A stretch of DNA of 64,000 nucleotides from Rhizobiaceae bacterium (GCA_029212415.1 JARGOF010000020.1:1-64000), one strand, 5' to 3'; shown: positions 10,690-20,932, counted from the first letter of the stretch. The notes: generated by a model not told the origin, from the letters alone. Numbers and translations are program-made.

Positions 10690-10711
10690 GGAAGAACAAA
10701 AAGGCAAGGTT

Positions 10712-11326
10712 ATGGGTCTACCGACTCTGTTTTTCTATCTGTTCTCGGCAATCGCCGTGGCATCTGCATTTATGGTTATATCAGCGCGCAATCCGGTGCA
10801 TTCGGTTCTGTTCCTGATCTTGACCTTCTTCAATGCCGCCGGCCTGTTCTTGCTGGCAGGGGCGGAATTCCTCGCTTTGATCCTTATCGTGGTCTACGTC
10901 GGCGCTGTTGCCGTGCTGTTCCTGTTCGTGGTGATGATGCTGGATATCGACTTCGTCGAACTGCGATCCGGCGCCATGCAATATGCGCCGATTGGCGCCC
11001 TTGTCGGATTGATCCTGGCAGCGGAACTCATATTGGTTCTGGGAGGAAATGCATTCAACGTGCAATTGGTCGCGGATCCGTTGCAGCCCATACCGGATAT
11101 GACTGAAGTGCCGAATATTCAGGCGCTTGGCAATATTCTCTATACGGACTATGTGCATTTCTTCCAGATCGCCGGCCTGATCTTGCTGGTGGCAATGATC
11201 GGGGCCATCGTGCTGACATTGCGCCACAAGGACAATGTCAAGCGCCAGGATATCTCCAAACAGGTTGCCCGCGGGCCAGAGACAGCGATCGAAGTTGTCA
11301 AGGTCAAGCCCGGGCAGGGCATATAG
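10712..11326 (+). CDS. nuoJ: NADH-quinone oxidoreductase subunit J
   Basis: Membrane subunit of complex I (ND6 type) whose third helix takes part in proton coupling. The 204-aa protein has five hydrophobic helices, including the conserved [19 protein letters not shown] segment with its pi-bulge region. ATG 10712 ([11 protein letters not shown]) is preceded by AAGGCAAGG; a longer in-frame start at 10640 would run into the upstream hairpins and does not resemble the family. Confidence 0.96.
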   Translation: MGLPTLFFYLFSAIAVASAFMVISARNPVHSVLFLILTFFNAAGLFLLAGAEFLALILIVVYVGAVAVLFLFVVMMLDIDFVELRSGAMQYAPIGALVGLILAAELILVLGGNAFNVQLVADPLQPIPDMTEVPNIQALGNILYTDYVHFFQIAGLILLVAMIGAIVLTLRHKDNVKRQDISKQVARGPETAIEVVKVKPGQGI

Positions 11327-11346
11327 GCGGGGTTAGGAAAAAGCAC

Positions 11347-11655
11347 ATGGAAATCGGTCTTTCTCACTATCTGACGGTAGGTGCCATTTTGTTCACCCTG
11401 GGTGTCTTTGGCATATTCCTGAACCGCAAGAATGTGATTGTCATCCTGATGTCGGTGGAGTTGATCCTGCTGGCGGTCAACCTCAACTTCGTGGCATTTT
11501 CCGCCCATCTCGGCGACCTTGTCGGGCAGGTTTTTGCACTGTTTGTGCTGACCGTCGCCGCTGCGGAAGCGGCGATCGGACTTGCAATCCTCGTGGTCTT
11601 TTATCGCAATCGCGGGTCTATCGCGGTTGAAGACGTCAACATGATGAAGGGCTGA
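11347..11655 (+). CDS. nuoK: NADH-quinone oxidoreductase subunit K
   Basis: Small membrane subunit (ND4L type) with three helices. At 102 aa it has the standard length. The conserved membrane glutamates appear in [19 protein letters not shown] and in [20 protein letters not shown], positions tied to proton transfer. It begins 20 bases after nuoJ with TTAGGA upstream and is followed after 7 bases by nuoL. Confidence 0.97.
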   Translation: MEIGLSHYLTVGAILFTLGVFGIFLNRKNVIVILMSVELILLAVNLNFVAFSAHLGDLVGQVFALFVLTVAAAEAAIGLAILVVFYRNRGSIAVEDVNMMKG

Positions 11656-11662
11656 CCGGACC

Positions 11663-13648
11663 ATGTATTACGCTATTGTCTTTTTTCCGCTTCTGGGAGC
11701 CATCATAGCCGGTCTTTTTGGCCCGGCGATTGGTGCGCGGGCGTCGGAATACATTACCTGTGGCCTGATGGTGATTGCCGCCTTCCTGTCGTGGATCGCC
11801 TTTTTCCAGATTGGTCTGGGCCATGGTGATCCTCTGCAGATCACGGTGATGCAGTGGTTCCAGGCCGGCAGCCTGTCTGTCGACTGGGCGTTCCGCATTG
11901 ATACACTGACTGTTGTCATGCTGGTGGTGGTCAATTCGGTTTCGACGCTGGTGCATATCTACTCTATCGGCTACATGCATCACGACCCGCACCGGCCGCG
12001 TTTCTTTGCCTATCTGTCGCTGTTCACCTTTGCGATGCTGATGCTGGTAACCTCTGACAACCTGGTGCAGATGTTCTTTGGCTGGGAAGGCGTTGGACTT
12101 GCTTCCTACCTGCTCATCGGTTTCTGGTACAAGAAACCATCGGCCAATGCTGCAGCAATGAAGGCCTTTGTTGTCAACCGCGTTGGTGACTTCGGCTTCG
12201 CTCTGGGTATCTTTGGCCTGTTTGTGCTTTTCGGTTCGATCTCGCTGGACGTGATCTTTGCCGGTGCTGCCGAGTATCTGCCTGGTGCCGGAGACAGCGG
12301 GGCCATGACCTCACTGGAATTCATGGGCTATGACCTCGACCGGGCCCATGCGCTGACGGTTGTTTGTCTCTTGCTGTTCATGGGTGCCATGGGCAAGTCG
12401 GCGCAGTTCCTGCTGCACACATGGCTGCCGGACGCCATGGAAGGCCCGACGCCCGTCTCTGCCTTGATCCACGCTGCGACCATGGTTACAGCCGGTGTGT
12501 TCCTCGTTGCACGCATGTCTCCGATTTTCGAACTTTCGACCGATGCCCTGATGGTGGTCACCATCGTGGGTGCGATTACCGCCTTTTTTGCCGCGACCGT
12601 CGGTCTGGTGCAAAATGATATCAAGCGGGTGATTGCCTATTCCACCTGTTCACAGCTTGGCTATATGTTCGTTGCTCTGGGTGTGGGCGCCTATGGGGCG
12701 GGGATCTTTCACCTGTTTACCCATGCGTTTTTCAAGGCTTTGCTGTTTCTTGGCGCCGGATCGGTCATTCACGCTGTTTCCGATGAACAGGACATGCGTC
12801 GCATGGGCGGTTTGCGCAAACACATTCCAACGACCTATTGGATGATGATTATCGGCACCCTGGCGCTGACCGGTTTCGGTATTCCTTTCACATCGATCGG
12901 AACCGCCGGTTTCATTTCCAAGGATGCCATTATTGAGGCCTCCTTTATCGGACGCAATCCGGCTGCAGGATTTGCCTTTGTCATGCTGATCGTCGCGGCG
13001 ACCTTCACCAGTTTCTATTCCTGGCGGCTGATTTTCATGACCTTCCACGGCAAGCCGCGGGCTTCTTCCGATGTCATGCATCATGTGCATGAATCACCAA
13101 TGGTCATGCTGGTGCCACTGTTTATCCTTGCTGCGGGTGCTCTGTTCGCGGGTATGTTGTTTGTCGGTGATTTCTTTGGCCATCATTATGAAACCTTCTG
13201 GAAGGGTGCGCTGTTCATCCTGCCGGACAACCACCTTACGCATGAAATCCACAATGTGCCCAGCTGGGTCAAATTGAGCCCGTTCATCGCAATGGTGCTG
13301 GGTTTTGTTGTTGCCTGGTGGTTCTATATCCGTTCGCCTGAAATGCCCAAGGCTCTGGCCAAACAACACAGAGGCCTTTACGCATTCCTGCTGAACAAAT
13401 GGTATTTCGACGAATTGTACGACTTCCTGTTTGTGCGCTCCTTCAAGTGGTTGGGACGCTTTTTGTGGAAACGCGGTGATGGCTGGTTGATTGACGGGTT
13501 CGGGCCTGACGGTATCGCCGCGCGGGTACAGGATATAACCAACCGTGTGGTCCGCCTGCAGACCGGATATCTCTATCACTATGCCTTTGCGATGTTGATT
13601 GGTGTTGCTGCACTTGTCACCTGGATGATGCTCGGGAGTGCTGTGTAA
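11663..13648 (+). CDS. nuoL: NADH-quinone oxidoreductase subunit L
   Basis: Distal antiporter-like proton-pumping subunit (ND5 type). The 661-aa protein has the usual set of about 16 helices with the signature [19 protein letters not shown], the [20 protein letters not shown] helix with its key histidine and lysine surroundings, and a long C-terminal lateral region (about 470-661). Its TAA overlaps the ATG of nuoM by one base, so translation is coupled. Confidence 0.97.
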   Translation: MYYAIVFFPLLGAIIAGLFGPAIGARASEYITCGLMVIAAFLSWIAFFQIGLGHGDPLQITVMQWFQAGSLSVDWAFRIDTLTVVMLVVVNSVSTLVHIYSIGYMHHDPHRPRFFAYLSLFTFAMLMLVTSDNLVQMFFGWEGVGLASYLLIGFWYKKPSANAAAMKAFVVNRVGDFGFALGIFGLFVLFGSISLDVIFAGAAEYLPGAGDSGAMTSLEFMGYDLDRAHALTVVCLLLFMGAMGKSAQFLLHTWLPDAMEGPTPVSALIHAATMVTAGVFLVARMSPIFELSTDALMVVTIVGAITAFFAATVGLVQNDIKRVIAYSTCSQLGYMFVALGVGAYGAGIFHLFTHAFFKALLFLGAGSVIHAVSDEQDMRRMGGLRKHIPTTYWMMIIGTLALTGFGIPFTSIGTAGFISKDAIIEASFIGRNPAAGFAFVMLIVAATFTSFYSWRLIFMTFHGKPRASSDVMHHVHESPMVMLVPLFILAAGALFAGMLFVGDFFGHHYETFWKGALFILPDNHLTHEIHNVPSWVKLSPFIAMVLGFVVAWWFYIRSPEMPKALAKQHRGLYAFLLNKWYFDELYDFLFVRSFKWLGRFLWKRGDGWLIDGFGPDGIAARVQDITNRVVRLQTGYLYHYAFAMLIGVAALVTWMMLGSAV

Positions 13649-15156
13649 TGACCGATTGGCCGATCCTCTCTACGGTCACTTTTGTACCGCTTGTTGGTGT
13701 GCTCTTCATTTTGCTGATCAGAGATGACAGCGAGATCGGGCGCCGCAACATTCGCAATGTTGCATTGCTGACAACCGTCTTCAATTTCCTGTTTTCGCTC
13801 TATGTCTGGTTCGAATTCGACAATGGTACGTCTGATTTTCAGTTTGTCGAAAAGACCCAATGGCTGGGTGAGGGCATCAACTACCATATGGGTGTTGATG
13901 GCATCTCGATCCTGTTTGTCGTGTTGACGGCTTTCCTGATGCCGATTTGCGTTCTCGCCAGTTGGGAATCGGTCACCAAGCGCGTCAAGGAATACATGAT
14001 TGCCTTCCTGATCCTGGAAACTCTGGTGATTGGTGTGTTCTGCGCGCTGGATATCGTGCTGTTCTACGTCTTCTTTGAAGGTGGCCTCATTCCGATGTTC
14101 ATCATTATTGGGGTGTGGGGCGGACCAAGGCGCATATATGCGAGCTTCAAGTTCTTTCTCTATACGCTGACCGGTTCTGTCCTCATGCTGCTGGCCATCA
14201 TGGCCATGTATTGGAATGCCGGTACGACTTCCATTCCCGAATTGCTGATGCATGATTTTCCGGCAAGCATGCAATTGTGGCTTTGGCTGGCGTTTTTTGC
14301 CTCCTTCGCCGTCAAGCTTCCGCTTTGGCCGTTTCATACATGGCTGCCGGATGCTCATGTGGAAGCGCCAACGGCAGGTTCCGTTATATTGGCGGGCATT
14401 TTGCTGAAGCTCGGCGGCTATGGGTTTATCCGGTTTTCCATGCCGATGTTTCCGCTGGCATCAATGGATCTGGCACCACTGATTTACAGTCTTTCGGTTG
14501 TCGCGATCATTTATGGTTCGCTGGTCGCCCTGATGCAGGATGACATCAAGAAGCTGATTGCCTATTCCTCTGTCGCCCATATGGGTTATGTGATGATGGG
14601 TATCTTCTCTGCCAACCCGCAGGGTGTGCAGGGGGCGGTTTTCCAGATGTTGTCCCACGGCCTCGTATCTGCGGCGCTGTTTCTGTGTGTCGGTGTTATC
14701 TATGACAGGATGCATACGCGTGAGATCTCGGCCTATGGCGGTCTGGTCAGCAAGATGCCCAAATATGCGGTGGTCTTCCTGGTCTTTTCGCTGGCCAATG
14801 CGGGCCTTCCGGGAACCTCCGGGTTTGTCGGCGAATTTCTCGTTCTGATCGGCGTTTATCAGGTCAACAGCTGGATTGCGATTTTTGCAACGACAGGTGT
14901 GATCCTGTCTGCCGCCTATTCGCTTTGGCTGTATCGTCGTGTGGTTTTCGGTCCGCTGGTAAAAGAGAATCTGAAATCCATTCTGGATCTGTCGTCCAGG
15001 GAGAAGATTATCCTCTACCCTCTGGCTGCGCTGGTTATCTTCTACGGCGTTTATCCAATGCCGATATTCGACGTGACTGCCGCATCAGTCGATGCCTTGA
15101 TCAATAATTACAACGCTTCACTTGAAGCCGCCCGCGCCTTGACACTCGCGAACTGA
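13648..15156 (+). CDS. nuoM: NADH-quinone oxidoreductase subunit M
   Basis: Antiporter-like proton-pumping subunit (ND4 type), 502 aa, about 14 membrane helices. Conserved features are the glutamate-bearing [21 protein letters not shown] helix and [22 protein letters not shown]. It is the second of the three Mrp-like pumps in this operon and lies in the usual place between L and N. Confidence 0.97.
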   Translation: MTDWPILSTVTFVPLVGVLFILLIRDDSEIGRRNIRNVALLTTVFNFLFSLYVWFEFDNGTSDFQFVEKTQWLGEGINYHMGVDGISILFVVLTAFLMPICVLASWESVTKRVKEYMIAFLILETLVIGVFCALDIVLFYVFFEGGLIPMFIIIGVWGGPRRIYASFKFFLYTLTGSVLMLLAIMAMYWNAGTTSIPELLMHDFPASMQLWLWLAFFASFAVKLPLWPFHTWLPDAHVEAPTAGSVILAGILLKLGGYGFIRFSMPMFPLASMDLAPLIYSLSVVAIIYGSLVALMQDDIKKLIAYSSVAHMGYVMMGIFSANPQGVQGAVFQMLSHGLVSAALFLCVGVIYDRMHTREISAYGGLVSKMPKYAVVFLVFSLANAGLPGTSGFVGEFLVLIGVYQVNSWIAIFATTGVILSAAYSLWLYRRVVFGPLVKENLKSILDLSSREKIILYPLAALVIFYGVYPMPIFDVTAASVDALINNYNASLEAARALTLAN

Positions 15157-15176
15157 CGAACAGGGAATGTCACGTC

Positions 15177-16628
15177 ATGACTGCTGAACTTCTCGTATCA
15201 AGCCTGCAGCTTTCTATGCCGGAAATCATTCTGGCGGTTGGTGCCATGGTGTTGTTGATGATCGGCGTATTTTCGGGCAGCAAGTCATCCTCCGTGGTGA
15301 CTGGACTGTCTGTCGCGCTGCTTATCATTTCAGGGCTCTGGCTGGTGCTGGTTTCAGGTGAAGGGGCTGCTTTCGGCGGATCATTCATCAATGATGATTT
15401 CGCCAAATACATGAAGGTTCTCACCCTCATCGGTTCGATCACGGCCATGGTGATGGCCGTCGGCCACGCCCAGGAAGAACAGACAGACCGTTTCGAGTTT
15501 CCGGTGCTGATTGTCTTGGCCACGCTCGGCATGATGCTGATGATCTCGGCGACAGACCTGATTGCCCTTTATCTTGGCATCGAACTTCAGTCTCTGGCGC
15601 TTTATGTCATTGCCGCGATCAACCGTGACAATACCCGTTCGACCGAGGCCGGCCTGAAGTACTTCGTGCTGGGCGCTTTGTCCTCGGGCATGCTGCTCTA
15701 TGGTGCATCCTTGCTCTATGGTTTCACCGGTCAGATCGGCTTCTCCCAGATTGCCGCTGCGCTTGCCGATGGCGATCGTTCGCTTGGTGTTGTTTTTGGT
15801 CTGGTGTTCCTGCTTTCCGGCATTGCCTTCAAGATATCGGCCGTGCCGTTCCACATGTGGACGCCGGACGTCTATGAGGGCGCGCCGACACCGGTGACAG
15901 CCTTTTTCTCGGCAGCACCGAAGATTGCAGCCATGGCCATGCTGGTTCGGATCGTCATCGGGGCCTTTGAGCCGATTGCAGCCGATTGGCAGCAGATCAT
16001 CGTTTTTGTCTCGATTGCCTCCATGGTGCTTGGCGCTTTCGCGGCCATCGGACAACGCAATATCAAGAGGCTGATGGCCTATTCATCCATCGGGCACATG
16101 GGCTATGCGCTTGTCGGCCTGGCCGCAGGCTCACTGGTGGGCGTGCGCGGTGTTGCCATCTACATGCTGGTCTACATGGTAACGACATTGGGTACTTTTG
16201 CCTGCATTCTTGCGATGCGTCGCAAGGAGGAAGGCAATGTCGAGCAGATCGATGATCTGGCCGGCCTGTCGAAAACCAATCCGCTGATGGCCACCATCCT
16301 GACCATATTCATGTTCTCGCTGGCGGGTATTCCGTTCATGGCCGGTTTCTTTGCCAAATATTTTGTCTTCGTGGCTGCCATCGAGGCCGGCCTGGTTGCT
16401 CTGGCTGTCATTGGTGTTCTGGCCTCCGTTGTTGGTTCCTACTATTATCTGCGGATCATCAAACTCATGTGGTTCGATGAAGCCAATGGAAGCTTTGTTC
16501 CCGTGTCCGGTGAGTTGCGACTGGTCATGGGTGTTTCAGGATTGTTTGTACTTGGCTATGTGCTGATTGGTGGACCGATTGGGCGCGCTGCCGAGACTGC
16601 TGCCAAAACCCTGTTTCTGGCAGGCTGA
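15177..16628 (+). CDS. nuoN: NADH-quinone oxidoreductase subunit N
   Basis: Third antiporter-like proton-pumping subunit (ND2 type), 483 aa, about 14 helices. Visible signatures are [17 protein letters not shown] and [25 protein letters not shown], with the helix lysine in the second. It ends the nuo operon. The next gene, birA, begins about 16 bases later on the same strand, so transcription probably continues. Confidence 0.97.
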   Translation: MTAELLVSSLQLSMPEIILAVGAMVLLMIGVFSGSKSSSVVTGLSVALLIISGLWLVLVSGEGAAFGGSFINDDFAKYMKVLTLIGSITAMVMAVGHAQEEQTDRFEFPVLIVLATLGMMLMISATDLIALYLGIELQSLALYVIAAINRDNTRSTEAGLKYFVLGALSSGMLLYGASLLYGFTGQIGFSQIAAALADGDRSLGVVFGLVFLLSGIAFKISAVPFHMWTPDVYEGAPTPVTAFFSAAPKIAAMAMLVRIVIGAFEPIAADWQQIIVFVSIASMVLGAFAAIGQRNIKRLMAYSSIGHMGYALVGLAAGSLVGVRGVAIYMLVYMVTTLGTFACILAMRRKEEGNVEQIDDLAGLSKTNPLMATILTIFMFSLAGIPFMAGFFAKYFVFVAAIEAGLVALAVIGVLASVVGSYYYLRIIKLMWFDEANGSFVPVSGELRLVMGVSGLFVLGYVLIGGPIGRAAETAAKTLFLAG

Positions 16629-16644
16629 TGGCCCGGGTGAGAGT

Positions 16645-17388
16645 TTGAGCATTTCCAGAGAATTCCGCCATGTTGCGCTTGGTGATGTTCAATCGACGAA
16701 TACCGAGTGCATGGATCGGGCGCGTGCCGGTGATCCCGGCAATCTCTGGATTACAGCAACCCGGCAATTGGGTGGCCGGGCGCGGCGCGGGCGCCATTGG
16801 GTTTCTGAACCAGGCAACCTCTATGCGTCGCTGCTGCTGATTGATCCCGCGACCGCCAGCGCGCTGGCCAGTCTACCACTGGCCGTCGCAGTGGCAGTGC
16901 ATAGCGCCATATCCCGTGTCTTGCCTCAAGGCGCTGCCCCGCCAACCATCAAATGGCCAAATGATGTTCTGGTTGATGGTGCCAAGATCTCCGGGATTTT
17001 GCTGGAGAGTGAAAATTTGCCGGATGGGCGACAGGCACTGGTTATCGGGTGCGGTATCAATGTCTTGCATGCGCCGCGTGAAACGAACTATCCGGCGATA
17101 ACGCTGCGTGATACGGGTGCAACGGTATCGGCAGATGAACTCTTTGCCCGGTTGTATCAGGCCATGGATGAAGAACTCACACGCTGGAACCGAGGGCAGG
17201 GTATTGCTGCCGTCAGGCAGGCATGGCTGAACCATGCCAAAGGCATCGGCAAGGCAATTACTGTCAATCTGCCGGATCATTCGATATCGGGTGTTTTCAC
17301 CGATATCGATCAATCCGGCTGTCTTGTCATGGTTGATCATGACAACAAAACGCACACCATCGCTGCAGGTGATGTGTTTTTCCGATAA
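16645..17388 (+). CDS. birA: Biotin--[acetyl-CoA-carboxylase] ligase
   Basis: Adenylates biotin and attaches it to the lysine of biotin carrier proteins such as AccB. The 247-aa product has the biotinyl-AMP loop GGRARRGR (about 43-50), the KWPNDVLVDGAKISGILLE catalytic segment (about 103-121) and a C-terminal SH3-like domain. It lacks the N-terminal DNA-binding helix-turn-helix of E. coli BirA, so it is a class I ligase and not a repressor. The start is uncertain: a TTG at 16645 after GGGTGAGAG fits the family length; an ATG at 16567 would overlap nuoN by 62 bases. Confidence 0.93.
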   Translation: MSISREFRHVALGDVQSTNTECMDRARAGDPGNLWITATRQLGGRARRGRHWVSEPGNLYASLLLIDPATASALASLPLAVAVAVHSAISRVLPQGAAPPTIKWPNDVLVDGAKISGILLESENLPDGRQALVIGCGINVLHAPRETNYPAITLRDTGATVSADELFARLYQAMDEELTRWNRGQGIAAVRQAWLNHAKGIGKAITVNLPDHSISGVFTDIDQSGCLVMVDHDNKTHTIAAGDVFFR

Positions 17389-17436
17389 CACAGAGGTCCC
17401 GGCTCAGGCGTGTGGACCAAGAACGGCTGGAATTTT

Positions 17437-19104
17437 ATGACAAAGAAGCAAGAACTGGTATTTTTGCCGCTTGGTGGCGTCGGCGAAATCGGAATGAATC
17501 TGGCGCTCTACGGCTATGGTAGCAAAGGGCATCGCGAATGGATCATGGTCGATTGCGGCGTGACATTTCCCGGTCCGGACTTGCCTGGCGTCGATCTGGT
17601 GCTTCCCGATATTCGCTTCATCGAAGACGAAAACATTGATCTCAAGGCGATTGTCATCACCCATTCGCACGAGGATCATTATGGCGCTCTGGCGGATTTG
17701 TGGCCCTATCTGAATGTGCCCGTCTATGTTTCGCCCTTTACCGCCGGCATGCTGGAAGCCAAGCGGGCTTACGAGCGCAGCGGCGATGCGGTGCCTGTCA
17801 AAATCTTCAAGGCAGGCGAAACCTTCCAGGCGGGCGTATTTTCCGTTGAGGCTGTCCCTGTCAATCACTCCATTCCCGAACCGGTTTCGCTTGCCATTAC
17901 AACACCGGCGGGCGTTGTAATTCATACGGGAGACTGGAAAATCGATGTCGCGCCGACCCTGGGGCCGCTGACAGATGAAAGCCGCTTCCGGCAAATTGGC
18001 GATGCGGGTGTTCTCGCCTTGATATGCGACAGCACCAATGCCCTGATGGAGGGGTCTTCACCTTCTGAAAAGGAAGTCAGCAAGAGCCTGGAGAAGATCA
18101 TCAGTGCCGCCAAGGGACGCGTCGCACTGACAACTTTTTCCTCCAATGTCGGGCGTATCCGCTCTATTGCGGAAGCTGCACGCGATGCCGGCAGACAGGT
18201 ATTGTTGCTTGGCAGTTCCATCAAGCGGGTCGTCAATGTTGCCACAGACCTTGGTATGATGGAGGGGCTGCCTCCGTTTATCGAGGAGGATGAGTATGGC
18301 TATATTCCCCGCGACAAGATTGTCATCATTCTGACGGGCAGTCAGGGTGAATCGCGTGCCGCGCTTGCCAAATTGTCACGTGACGAGATGCGCAATGTTT
18401 CTCTGGCGTCAGGTGACACTGTCATCTTCTCTTCACGCGCCATTCCGGGCAATGAAAAACCAATTCTCGACGTCAAAAACGGCCTGATAGAGCAGGGCAT
18501 AGAAATCATCACCGATCATGATGGACTGGTTCATGTGTCAGGGCATCCACGCCGTAATGAACTGGTGCAGATGTATGAGTGGGTCCGGCCGGAAATTCTG
18601 GTGCCTGTGCATGGCGAAGCAGCGCATCTGACCGCTCATGCAAAACTGGGCCTGCAGTCGGGTATCAAGACAGTGCCTCGGGTGCGCAACGGTGACATGC
18701 TGCGTCTTTCGCCTGGACCTGTCGAGGTTATTGCTGAAGTGCCGCACGGGCGGATTTACAAGGATGGCGATCTTATCGGTGATTTCGACGAGATGGGCAT
18801 CGGCGAGCGGCGCAAGCTTTCCTACGCCGGTCACATCGCCGTCAATGTTCTTCTGAATAGCAAGAATGAGTTGATTAGAGACCCGTCCGTTTCGGCTTTT
18901 GGTCTTCCGCAGGAAGATGAAAACGGTGCGCTGATGAAGGATTGCCTGGTGGAAGCTGCCATCAATGCAGTGGGCAGCATCCCGAAGGGCCGTCGCAAGG
19001 ATCTGGATGTTGTGCGTGAGTCCGTGCGCCGCGCAGTGCGTTCTGCTGCCCGCAACGTGTGGGGAAAGAAACCCGTGATGACGGTTTTTCTGACGCGGAT
19101 ATGA
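17437..19104 (+). CDS. rnj: Ribonuclease J
   Basis: Metallo-beta-lactamase/beta-CASP RNase with endo- and 5'-exonuclease activity in RNA maturation and decay. The 555-aa protein has the HxHxDH motif (H76, H78, D80, H81 in THSHEDHYG), the beta-CASP region around 200-360 with SSRAIPGNE, and the C-terminal motif HVSGHPRRNEL. ATG 17437 matches the usual KxxLxFLPLGGVGEIGMN start; a GTG at 17410 is in frame. It follows birA by 48 bases, a common neighbour in rhizobia. Confidence 0.95.
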   Translation: MTKKQELVFLPLGGVGEIGMNLALYGYGSKGHREWIMVDCGVTFPGPDLPGVDLVLPDIRFIEDENIDLKAIVITHSHEDHYGALADLWPYLNVPVYVSPFTAGMLEAKRAYERSGDAVPVKIFKAGETFQAGVFSVEAVPVNHSIPEPVSLAITTPAGVVIHTGDWKIDVAPTLGPLTDESRFRQIGDAGVLALICDSTNALMEGSSPSEKEVSKSLEKIISAAKGRVALTTFSSNVGRIRSIAEAARDAGRQVLLLGSSIKRVVNVATDLGMMEGLPPFIEEDEYGYIPRDKIVIILTGSQGESRAALAKLSRDEMRNVSLASGDTVIFSSRAIPGNEKPILDVKNGLIEQGIEIITDHDGLVHVSGHPRRNELVQMYEWVRPEILVPVHGEAAHLTAHAKLGLQSGIKTVPRVRNGDMLRLSPGPVEVIAEVPHGRIYKDGDLIGDFDEMGIGERRKLSYAGHIAVNVLLNSKNELIRDPSVSAFGLPQEDENGALMKDCLVEAAINAVGSIPKGRRKDLDVVRESVRRAVRSAARNVWGKKPVMTVFLTRI

Positions 19105-19129
19105 TGAGCAGTCAAAGGAGTGCGCTGCG

Positions 19130-19534
19130 ATGATAGGCCGGTTGAATCATGTTGCCATTGCCGTTCCGGACCTCGCCGCTGCAACACGGCAGTATCGCGA
19201 TACGCTTGGGGCCAGAGTTTCGCAGCCTCTTGCGCTGCCGGAGCATGGTGTGACCGTGGTGTTTATCGAGCTTGAAAACACCAAGGTCGAGTTGCTCGAA
19301 CCGCTTGGCGCAGATTCTCCGATTGCAGCGTTTCTGGAGAAAAACCCGGCTGGCGGGATGCATCACATCTGTTACGAAGTGAATGATATTGTCGAGGCCA
19401 GAGACAATTTGCTGGCCTCGGGTGCCCGTGTTCTTGGTGATGGCGAACCCAGAAACGGGGCGCACGGCAAGCCTGTTCTGTTCCTGCATCCAAAGGATTT
19501 CTGCGGTACACTTGTCGAACTGGAACAGGTTTAA
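19130..19534 (+). CDS. mce: Methylmalonyl-CoA epimerase
   Basis: VOC-fold metalloenzyme that interconverts (R)- and (S)-methylmalonyl-CoA in propionyl-CoA catabolism. The 134-aa length is typical. Metal-ligand positions are seen in LNHVAIAVPDL (His near residue 6), MHHICYEVND in the second half, and the final LVELEQV glutamate. It starts 25 bases after rnj with AAAGGAG, so it is probably in the same transcript. Confidence 0.93.
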   Translation: MIGRLNHVAIAVPDLAAATRQYRDTLGARVSQPLALPEHGVTVVFIELENTKVELLEPLGADSPIAAFLEKNPAGGMHHICYEVNDIVEARDNLLASGARVLGDGEPRNGAHGKPVLFLHPKDFCGTLVELEQV

Positions 19535-19535
19535 A

Positions 19536-19570
19536 AGCGTTTCCGGAAAAGTGTGAAGCGGTTTTCCGGT
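19536..19570 (+). repeat. Dispersed intergenic repeat, copy 1
   Basis: Just after the mce stop lies a hairpin-forming sequence with CCGGAAAA (19543-19550) and TTTTCCGG (19562-19569) around GTGTGAAGCGG. A 21-base core (19547-19567) is identical to 61694-61714, the only other copy in this window. I recall similar sequences being frequent between genes in Rhizobiales genomes. It may also act as a weak terminator for mce. Confidence 0.6.
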
Positions 19571-19624
19571 AGTGTGACTTGTCAGCAGAATGCGTAAACC
19601 GACAGACGGTTGAAAGGGACGACA

Positions 19625-19900
19625 ATGAATTTCCTGACAGGGTTTGCAGTTTTTTTCATCATCTGGTGGGTGACACTTTTTGCGGTGTTACCGATAGGTG
19701 TGCGTACCCAAGCTGAAGAGAGCGACGTGGCGCCCGGCACAACGGAGAGCGCGCCACACAAATTGAATATGACGAGAAAGCTGCTTTTGACCACGGCAAT
19801 CTCGGCAGCCATCTTCGCCGTCTACTTTGTGGCGACGGTTTCTTTCGGCTTTTCTGTCGATTCACTCCCGCGTATCGTGCCTGACTTCTCCTCCAGGTAG
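19625..19900 (+). CDS. DUF1467 family membrane protein
   Basis: 91-aa protein with two membrane helices (about 4-25 and 54-76), the first being FFIIWWVTLFAVLPIGVRTQ, which is typical of DUF1467. Function unknown. In Rhizobiales it commonly lies next to methylmalonyl-CoA epimerase and proS, as here. ATG 19625 was preferred to the TTG at 19610 because GGGACGAC precedes it. Confidence 0.87.
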   Translation: MNFLTGFAVFFIIWWVTLFAVLPIGVRTQAEESDVAPGTTESAPHKLNMTRKLLLTTAISAAIFAVYFVATVSFGFSVDSLPRIVPDFSSR

Positions 19901-19903
19901 AGC

Positions 19904-19942
19904 GATTTCCAACGCCGATTTTTGATTTCCAACGACCGATTT
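19904..19942 (+). repeat. 20-bp-period direct repeat after the DUF1467 gene
   Basis: Two near-identical copies of GATTTCCAACG(A)CCGATTT begin at 19904 and 19924; the second has one extra A. They start 4 bases after the DUF1467 stop. Purpose unknown; they could be binding sites on the same helix face or slippage products. Confidence 0.5.
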
Positions 19943-20194
19943 CATTGCAGGATCACATATGAGTTTTGAAACGCGCGCTTCCTCAAGTGCATGTTTTGAC
20001 TTGATATATTGTAAGCCAACTTTCAGTTTTACCTCAATCTGTCTGGAGCGTGTGACGTTCAAAGAACGTTCTTCTTCGCCTTTATGAACGGCCACTTTAC
20101 GGACGGTTCACAGGGCATTCATGTCGCGAATCCTATGAAGCATTGCACGGAAAATCGTGGTTCAAAATTGCATTCAAACATAGAGGATCAGAAG

Positions 20195-20503
20195 ATGTTG
20201 AAAATTGGAAAGACATGCGCCGCAGTTGCCCTTATCGCCACAACGCTACAACCAATGATGGCGACATCGGCAAGTGCGCGAGGTTGGGGTGATTTTATCA
20301 GCTGCTGGGCTGCCAGGGATTTTGAGGGCAATGATGTCACCTTTACGGCCGGTTGCTGGGAACGGCATATGGGGTCCAGCAAGACAATGTCCCCAAAGAT
20401 GGCTGGTTCCCTCAAGGCAATGGCTTCCAAATATCAGCAGGAAAAGCGTGCATTGAACAGAAAATACACTGCACAATTGTCACGCATGAAGGCCGGCAGG
20501 TGA
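20195..20503 (+). CDS. Small exported protein, unknown function
   Basis: 102-aa protein with a likely Sec signal peptide (1-29: MLKIGKTCAAVALIATTLQPM...SASA-RG). The mature part has two cysteine-tryptophan elements (SCWAARDFEG and AGCWERHMG) and a lysine/arginine-rich C-terminal helix (SKYQQEKRALNRKY). No family recognised. An AGAGGATCAGAAG ribosome site precedes ATG 20195; the longer frame from 20084 has none. It stands alone between DUF1467 and proS with 290-600 bases of noncoding DNA on either side. Confidence 0.65.
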   Translation: MLKIGKTCAAVALIATTLQPMMATSASARGWGDFISCWAARDFEGNDVTFTAGCWERHMGSSKTMSPKMAGSLKAMASKYQQEKRALNRKYTAQLSRMKAGR

Positions 20504-20727
20504 CATTAACGAAATGCGCGGCCGTCCGGGTATTGTCCAGGACGGTCGCTTGTTATCGGATGGCGCGCTTTGTGGATAATTGCCCTCGATCGCCACGCCG
20601 CAGCATCTCGGGAATACAACTTTACAGATTGCACAATTGTTGTACAGGGCAGCAATGCTGGCCGGCGCGGGAATGTTTCAAGATGTCCTGACAGGTCGAA
20701 TCCGGGTAGGGGAAACTGAAATTTGAC

Positions 20728-20755
20728 CAAAAAAAAACAAGGCACGAAGCCTTGT
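20728..20755 (-). terminator. Intrinsic terminator, minus strand
   Basis: Perfect 7-bp stem ACAAGGC/GCCTTGT with loop TTCGT, followed on the minus strand by a T-run from the A-run at 20728-20737. On the plus strand only a poor T-tail follows, so it works best for minus-strand transcripts. It could also separate the small exported gene from proS. Confidence 0.7.
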
Positions 20756-20886
20756 ATTATAAGTATCGCGTTGATCATTTGACCGATTTAAATCGGCGGC
20801 TGCAAAAGGTACTGCGCCTTAGATCCATCCTCCCAAGACTTTGACCGCGGAACGGACAAGGATCATTTCCCCTTGCCTCATTGGTT
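20728..20886 (-). ncRNA. Candidate minus-strand small RNA upstream of proS
   Basis: On the minus strand a 7-bp hairpin ACAAGGC-TTCGT-GCCTTGT (20737-20755) is followed by about nine T residues, a textbook intrinsic terminator, yet no gene lies upstream of it on that strand. About 140 bases upstream is a possible -10, GATACT (20893-20898 on plus). The enclosed stretch of about 160 nt holds a perfect 14-bp palindrome CCGATTTAAATCGG and a CAAGG...CCTTG stem. I could not match it to a known RNA; 6S-like size is only suggestive. Ends are estimates. Confidence 0.4.
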
Positions 20887-20913
20887 GTGGAAAGTATCGC
20901 ATTGTTGGCACTG

Positions 20914-20932
20914 TGTCACCCGAAAAGTGACA
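20914..20932. promoter_or_regulatory. Operator-like palindrome TGTCAC-N7-GTGACA
   Basis: A perfect 6-bp inverted repeat spaced by CCGAAAA lies between the candidate small RNA promoter and the proS leader, about 190 bases before the proS start. The spacing suits a dimeric regulator. The regulator is not identifiable from the site. Confidence 0.4.
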
